DNA of 64,000 nt from Diploptera punctata (lineage: Eukaryota; Arthropoda; Insecta; Blattodea; Blaberidae). The DNA is taken from assembly GCA_030220185.1 (NCBI GenBank), contig JASPKZ010007537.1, forward strand, positions 1 to 64,000. Direction: 5' to 3'. Within the stretch, counting starts at the first letter, position 1. The number at the start of each line of letters is the position of its first letter. The notes beneath the pieces were generated by a model. The model saw only the letters and a program-made list of their open reading frames with translations, did no database searches and was not told the origin of the DNA. Shown in pieces: positions 60,454 through 64,000 of this stretch. The translations under genes and the position numbers were made by a program.

Positions 60454-60955
60454 CACTTTGGATTATTAAGTTTTTGTATTTTCATAAGTTAAATGGAGAA
60501 GTTGGTAGAAAGTGAAATGTGCATTGAGCGTGGAGCTGTAGAGAGCGTGCAATATTGGGTCCGTGCTGAAATATTGATCTGACTATGGTGGGGGCGGCGC
60601 GGTGTGCACGCGACTCTCTCGTGCTAAATATGGACGCTCGCTCCGCACAACGAATTTTAACGACTGTTCCACTGCAGTGCCGTAGGTCACGCTGCATAGA
60701 TAATGCGTCAATTACAGCGTTTAACTTACCTTCATTGTTTACACCAAATGACTGCCTTTTTTGTAAAGTTTGGTTTATGGGCCTACATTGCGACATAATT
60801 ATTTCTTGTACGTAACAAAAGGGAAAATACATTACAGGTAATATTGATTTTCTTTTTGGTAGATTTAACACCTCCTACACCCGGTCCTGGTGGACTAATG
60901 ATTACCATACTCAATTCTATACTCGTTCTAAGTTGGACATGAGATGAGAATACTT
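60454..60955. other. Anonymous sequence with a GC-richer, CpG-containing core
   Basis: 60540-60700 has higher GC than the window average and many CpGs. A minus-strand frame of 129 codons (60871-60482) and a plus-strand one overlap, neither recognisable. It could be an unrecognised SINE or host promoter region; I cannot decide. Confidence 0.35.
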
Positions 60956-60959
60956 TTTA

Positions 60960-61135
60960 TTTAAAACATTGGCGATACCTACATTATTTTATGGGAACGA
61001 AACTTGGGCAATGACAAAAAAGTTTCAAAGTAAAATACAAAGCGTATAAATGAAATTCCTTAGAAGAAAAAAAGGTTGTACAAGATTGGACAGGATAAAT
61101 AATGAATCAATACTAATAAAATTCATCGTTTAAAA
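60960..61135 (+). pseudogene. RTE-type scrap
   Basis: Encodes KTLAIPTLFYGNETWAMTKK, then a stop in place of Ala-Glu, then MKFLRRKKGCTRLDRINNES. This is the YGxETW and MKFLRR pair typical of these elements. Confidence 0.65.
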
Positions 61136-61242
61136 CCGTTGAGGTGGATAGTCATAAAATAAAATAAAGTTAAAATGTATCTTCTTAGGTAAGAGCCGTC
61201 ATCCTGAACTTATAAAATATGCATGCTTTTTTGTCTGAAGGC

Positions 61243-61269
61243 CTTTCAGAATCTCTATTCCATCTTCAG
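61243..61269 (-). ncRNA. Hammerhead-like core (element F, left arm)
   Basis: Minus strand: CTGAAGA, T, a stem GGAAT/ATTCT closed by AGAG, then GAAAG. It fits CUGANGA-stem II-GAAA with a G-U pair. The base after GAAA differs from the C seen in the other elements. Confidence 0.45.
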
Positions 61270-61377
61270 CAGGTCTTTCTTCGCTACATCATCGGTGCTG
61301 ATCCTAATGTAGTCACGTACAACACTACATTAGGACCAGCACCGAGAACATCAAGTAATGTAGCGAAGAAAGACCTG

Positions 61378-61404
61378 CTGAAGATGGAATAGAGATTCTG
61401 AAAA
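61378..61404 (+). ncRNA. Hammerhead-like core (element F, right arm)
   Basis: Plus-strand mirror of the left-arm core: CTGAAGA, stem GGAAT/ATTCT, GAAAAG. Confidence 0.45.
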
Positions 61405-61526
61405 GCCTTCAGACAAAAAATCACACATATATTTTTCATAAGTTGAGGACGACGGCTCTGACCTAAGAAGGTACATTTTAACTTTATTTTATTTTATAAA
61501 GAATGAAGATATTAATATAAGAACAG

Positions 61527-61528
<2 letters not shown>

Positions 61529-61559
<31 letters not shown>
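61529..61559. repeat. (TA)n microsatellite
   Basis: TA dinucleotides directly abutting the 3' end of a minus-strand SINE-B. Confidence 0.95.
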
Positions 61560-61561
<2 letters not shown>

Positions 61562-61870
61562 ATCCATAGTAATTCTGCCCGAAGGCAGGTCCTTCACTGC
61601 AATCATAGCATTTTCATGCTATGCTTGCAGCTTTACTAGGGAATTGTGTAGGTGTGGTAGCTTCCCGTTGCTTTCCACACCGGTGAAGGATGATGATGAT
61701 GATAATGATAATGGTAAGGATGATAATGATAAGGATGATGGCCATATGATTTCGGGGACCGTTTGTGCCTTAAACCTTTCCTGACATTTGTCTTACAGGT
61801 GAGGAAAAACCCCAATAACACCCTCACCCAGAAAAACTGCCCCGACCGGGGATCGAACCCGGGCCCGCTA
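61560..61870 (-). mobile_element. SINE-B copy, left partner of a head-to-head pair
   Basis: Minus strand, 3' end CCATCCATAG at 61560. The head is truncated at GGGCCCGCTA (61870), lacking the first ~40 bases including the A-box region. Confidence 0.92.
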
Positions 61871-62201
61871 TGTCCACCGCTGTGGTCTCGAGGTAGCGTG
61901 CTGCTTTGTCACGCAGCGGGCCCGGCTTCGATCCCCGGTGTGGGTGAGGCTTTATCGGGGTTTTTCCTCACCTGTAAGACAAATGTCAGGAAAACGTTAA
62001 GACCCAAACGGTCCCCGAAATCACATGGCCCTTATCATTATCATCATCATCATCATCATCATCCTTAACCGGTGTGGAAAGCAACGGGAAGCTACCATAC
62101 CTACAATTCCCTAGTAAAGCTGCAAGTATAGCATAGAAATGCTATGATTGCAGTGAAGGTCCTGCCTTCGGGCAGAATTACCATGGATGGATGGATGGAT
62201 T
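61871..62201 (+). mobile_element. SINE-B copy, right partner of a head-to-head pair
   Basis: Complete head (GTCCACCGCTGTGGTCTCGA) starting at 61872. There is a ~14 bp deletion just after the B box, an (ATC)n middle and a (GGAT)n end. It begins exactly where the inverted copy stops. Confidence 0.92.
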
Positions 62202-62204
62202 CAA

Positions 62205-62480
62205 TTTCAGGGAGAAAATTACATAACATAAGAACAGTTAAATCACAGACTGTGATGTTGCACAAACGGGGAATGAAAGAGGGGAATGGAAACTACTGTA
62301 GGAAAAACAAACGGGGAAGGCCCGGAAAAATGAAGTGGAAGATTAACACTAACAACTCTATCAGAGAGATGAATTTTACGGAGAATGATTGGTAAATCAT
62401 TAGCTTAGGATATAAATGTAAGGAGAGCTTATGTGAGCGCGGCCATAAACCTTCGGGTCCGATTGTGCCAGTGAGTTAGT
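62205..62480 (+). pseudogene. RTE-type C-terminal fragment, (GTAA)n family, old copy
   Basis: Decayed match to RTVKSRRLR, GKPxRGRPG-KMKWKINTNN, SIREMNFTENDW. The 3' end is TTGTGCCAGTGAGTTAGTTG. Confidence 0.75.
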
Positions 62481-62567
62481 TGTAATATAATGCAATAAGG
62501 AAAGTAAGTAAAAGGGAATAAATTCACTAATGTAACCACTTCAGTCAATTACTTAAATTCTCGATAA

Positions 62568-63105
62568 CATTGAGCAACAAAAAATAAACTTTTTTTTTTG
62601 TCTCAGAAAGAAAAATATCTGATTCTGATAATATTTTTCTCCTGAATTCAAATATGATATCGGTTTTTCTCCATCACACAAGGTTTCCGAAAGACAGCCA
62701 TTTATAATTTCAAACACTTTAATATTTTCTACATTCGTAACTACACAATATTCGAACATTCGGACTCACCTAGAAAGTAAGAAATGACAATTTTCTGCTA
62801 TATTTCGCCTGTGGAGCATCCCTCTTGATGTTCCAACAAAAATCGGCCACCATATTAGGATTCCATTTGCTTTGATATCTCTTTTCCATAGCTGAAATCT
62901 CTTGAGTTAGCTCATTTGGTTTTATTTTACAATGGACAAATGGACGAAAAAACGTTTATTAAAAAATATTGTTTAAATCCATTAATTGAAATTGAAATAA
63001 AAAACCTGTGAGTGATGGAGAAATTCCGAATACATATTTGAAAACACGATAAAAAAAAGTGCATTAAGTACAACTATTGGTACTCGTCACACAAAAATCG
63101 TGTAA
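62568..63105 (-). repeat. Coding repeat X, copy 2
   Basis: Homologous to 16449-17200 but without the piggyBac-like MITE. Minus strand encodes KIKPNELTQEISAMEKRYQS, then KWNPNMVADFCWNIKRDAPQ. This is a slightly better match than copy 1 to the RYQxxWxxxMxADYCWxLKRD family. Function unknown. Confidence 0.6.
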
Positions 63106-64000
63106 TTTTCGTAATTTCATTGAAATTACGCTTATGTTTTTGGCCTTTCATTAAAGAACTGCAGTGATTACAGCTACGCTATCATTTTATTCTGTTGGCC
63201 TCTTTCTCGCTGTATGTAATACACTGTATGTGTGGGACGTCTGGGAAAAAGACGTTGACCCCATGTCTAGATGTAGCAGGATCGATCCCTGGCTGCAAAC
63301 GCTGTACTTTAGCTTGTCAAATTTCACATCCAAATCAATACACTGAGCGCTAACCTTTGATATAAAATTACCCTTCTTCCTATACAAAATTAATGTGCTA
63401 TTAATTCAGATAACATGTCCATGGAATACATTACCCAGAGTGTGATGAGTACGGCAAGGGAATTAATGGTTTTGCATCTTTTTCTTATGAAGTTTGAAAC
63501 ATTGCTTACATATATGAAAATGTACGGCATTAAAAAACGGATTGAATAAAAGCAATTCGTTAGGGCATTTTTTTGCATTTACTTAACTTTTTTAGGGATA
63601 GGTCATTTTTTGGAAATTGTTAGGTCATTTTGAGCATTTTTTACACTTTTCCGGAAGGCTGTGACATTATTTGTATTTGATTTAAGATTTTTATTATAAT
63701 TCAGTATTTTTCCTTGTCAATACAATTTCTTGGAATTAAGTAGTTGTTTTGATAACTACTACCCCTATTTTTCAAGGTATGTGCATAATGATCTTGCCCA
63801 CTTCTAGGAATTTTATTCAATTTCTTAGAGCTTATGCTAGCTTCTACCCTTATTCTGATTGTTAACTGTGATTCAAAATTGCTGTAAAAGTGCACTGTGT
63901 AATTGAAATGGATTTTCTGCAATAAAAGGTACTGTTATATGTATTTTTAAATACTTTTCTTTTAATATCTTGATGTCAAGTTAAATTTTATGTAATTCAG
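63106..64000. other. Anonymous sequence to the right edge
   Basis: Short diverged repeats of TAGG(T)CATTTTTT occur at 63558-63640. No gene or element recognised. Confidence 0.5.

Larger units (their letters stand above)
61154..61498. mobile_element. Hairpin element F with hammerhead-like cores (PLE-like, non-coding)
   Basis: Two ~165 bp arms are near-perfect reverse complements centred on about 61326. The innermost pairs are GGTGCTGATCCTAATGTAG and CTACATTAGGACCAGCACC around a ~10-base loop. The outer edges are ATAAAATAAAATAAAG and its complement. Each arm contains a CTGAAGA...GAAA core. No ORF and no obvious TSD. Confidence 0.65.

Noticed and set aside
60482..60871. 129-codon minus-strand ORF as a gene
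   Set aside because: No recognisable motif, and an overlapping frame is open on the other strand; reported only as anonymous sequence.

Overview
This is a eukaryotic nuclear window, almost certainly from an arthropod and most likely an insect with a large, repeat-rich genome (Blattodea or another polyneopteran is my guess, by inference only). No bacterial-style operon, promoter or host gene can be called with confidence. Nearly every long open frame belongs to a transposable element (TE). The evidence is a long AT-rich satellite array, several tRNA-derived SINE families, many 5'-truncated non-LTR retrotransposons, Penelope-like elements (PLEs), and Tc1/mariner-, pogo- and piggyBac-type DNA transposon remnants.

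Layout. (1) 1-16300 is the edge of a ~145-150 bp satellite array. Bases 1-5276 are a homogeneous subfamily, 5277-8974 a diverged one, and 8975-16300 a decayed third subfamily with inverted monomers. The decayed part carries a PLE fold-back, a hairpin element, RT fragments and a CR1/L2-type fragment. (2) 16300-25500 holds two copies-worth of repeat types that recur later (an unidentified coding repeat with a piggyBac-like MITE inside it, a mariner MITE), a Helitron-like segment, a 164 bp tandem array with dimeric higher-order structure, RTE-type remnants, and a palindromic PLE with two head-to-head 203-residue GIY-YIG ORFs at 22831-24208. (3) 25600-49800 is a mosaic of SINEs, RTE C-terminal fragments, an RNase H-bearing non-LTR element with another element nested in it, a pogo/Tigger-like deletion derivative, a 273 bp tandem amplification of RT sequence, and one candidate terminal exon of an unknown host gene (38868-38959, minus). 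(4) 49830-53532 is a clean nest: an RTE-type element with a 14 bp target-site duplication (TSD), split by a CR1/L2-type element that has an uninterrupted 2.6 kb RT frame. (5) 53533-64000 has more RT fragments, an 18 bp minisatellite, SINE-B copies lying in (TA)n tracts, another hairpin element, and largely anonymous sequence at the end.

The most interesting thread is a recurring hairpin architecture. Six PLE or PLE-like insertions carry the hammerhead-ribozyme core (CUGANGA, a stem II, GAAA) or its decayed remnant, and five of them are head-to-head inverted dimers. Three (9965-11199, 22844-24195, 33452-33686) have 12-13 bp TSDs, so the dimer inserted as one unit. PLEs are known to carry GIY-YIG endonucleases and hammerhead motifs. 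The small coding-free inverted dimers (14331-14607, 61154-61498) look like non-autonomous versions and deserve follow-up.

Coordinates of element ends are read by eye. TSDs and terminal repeats were checked against the sequence; clade names rest on motif recognition without a database search.
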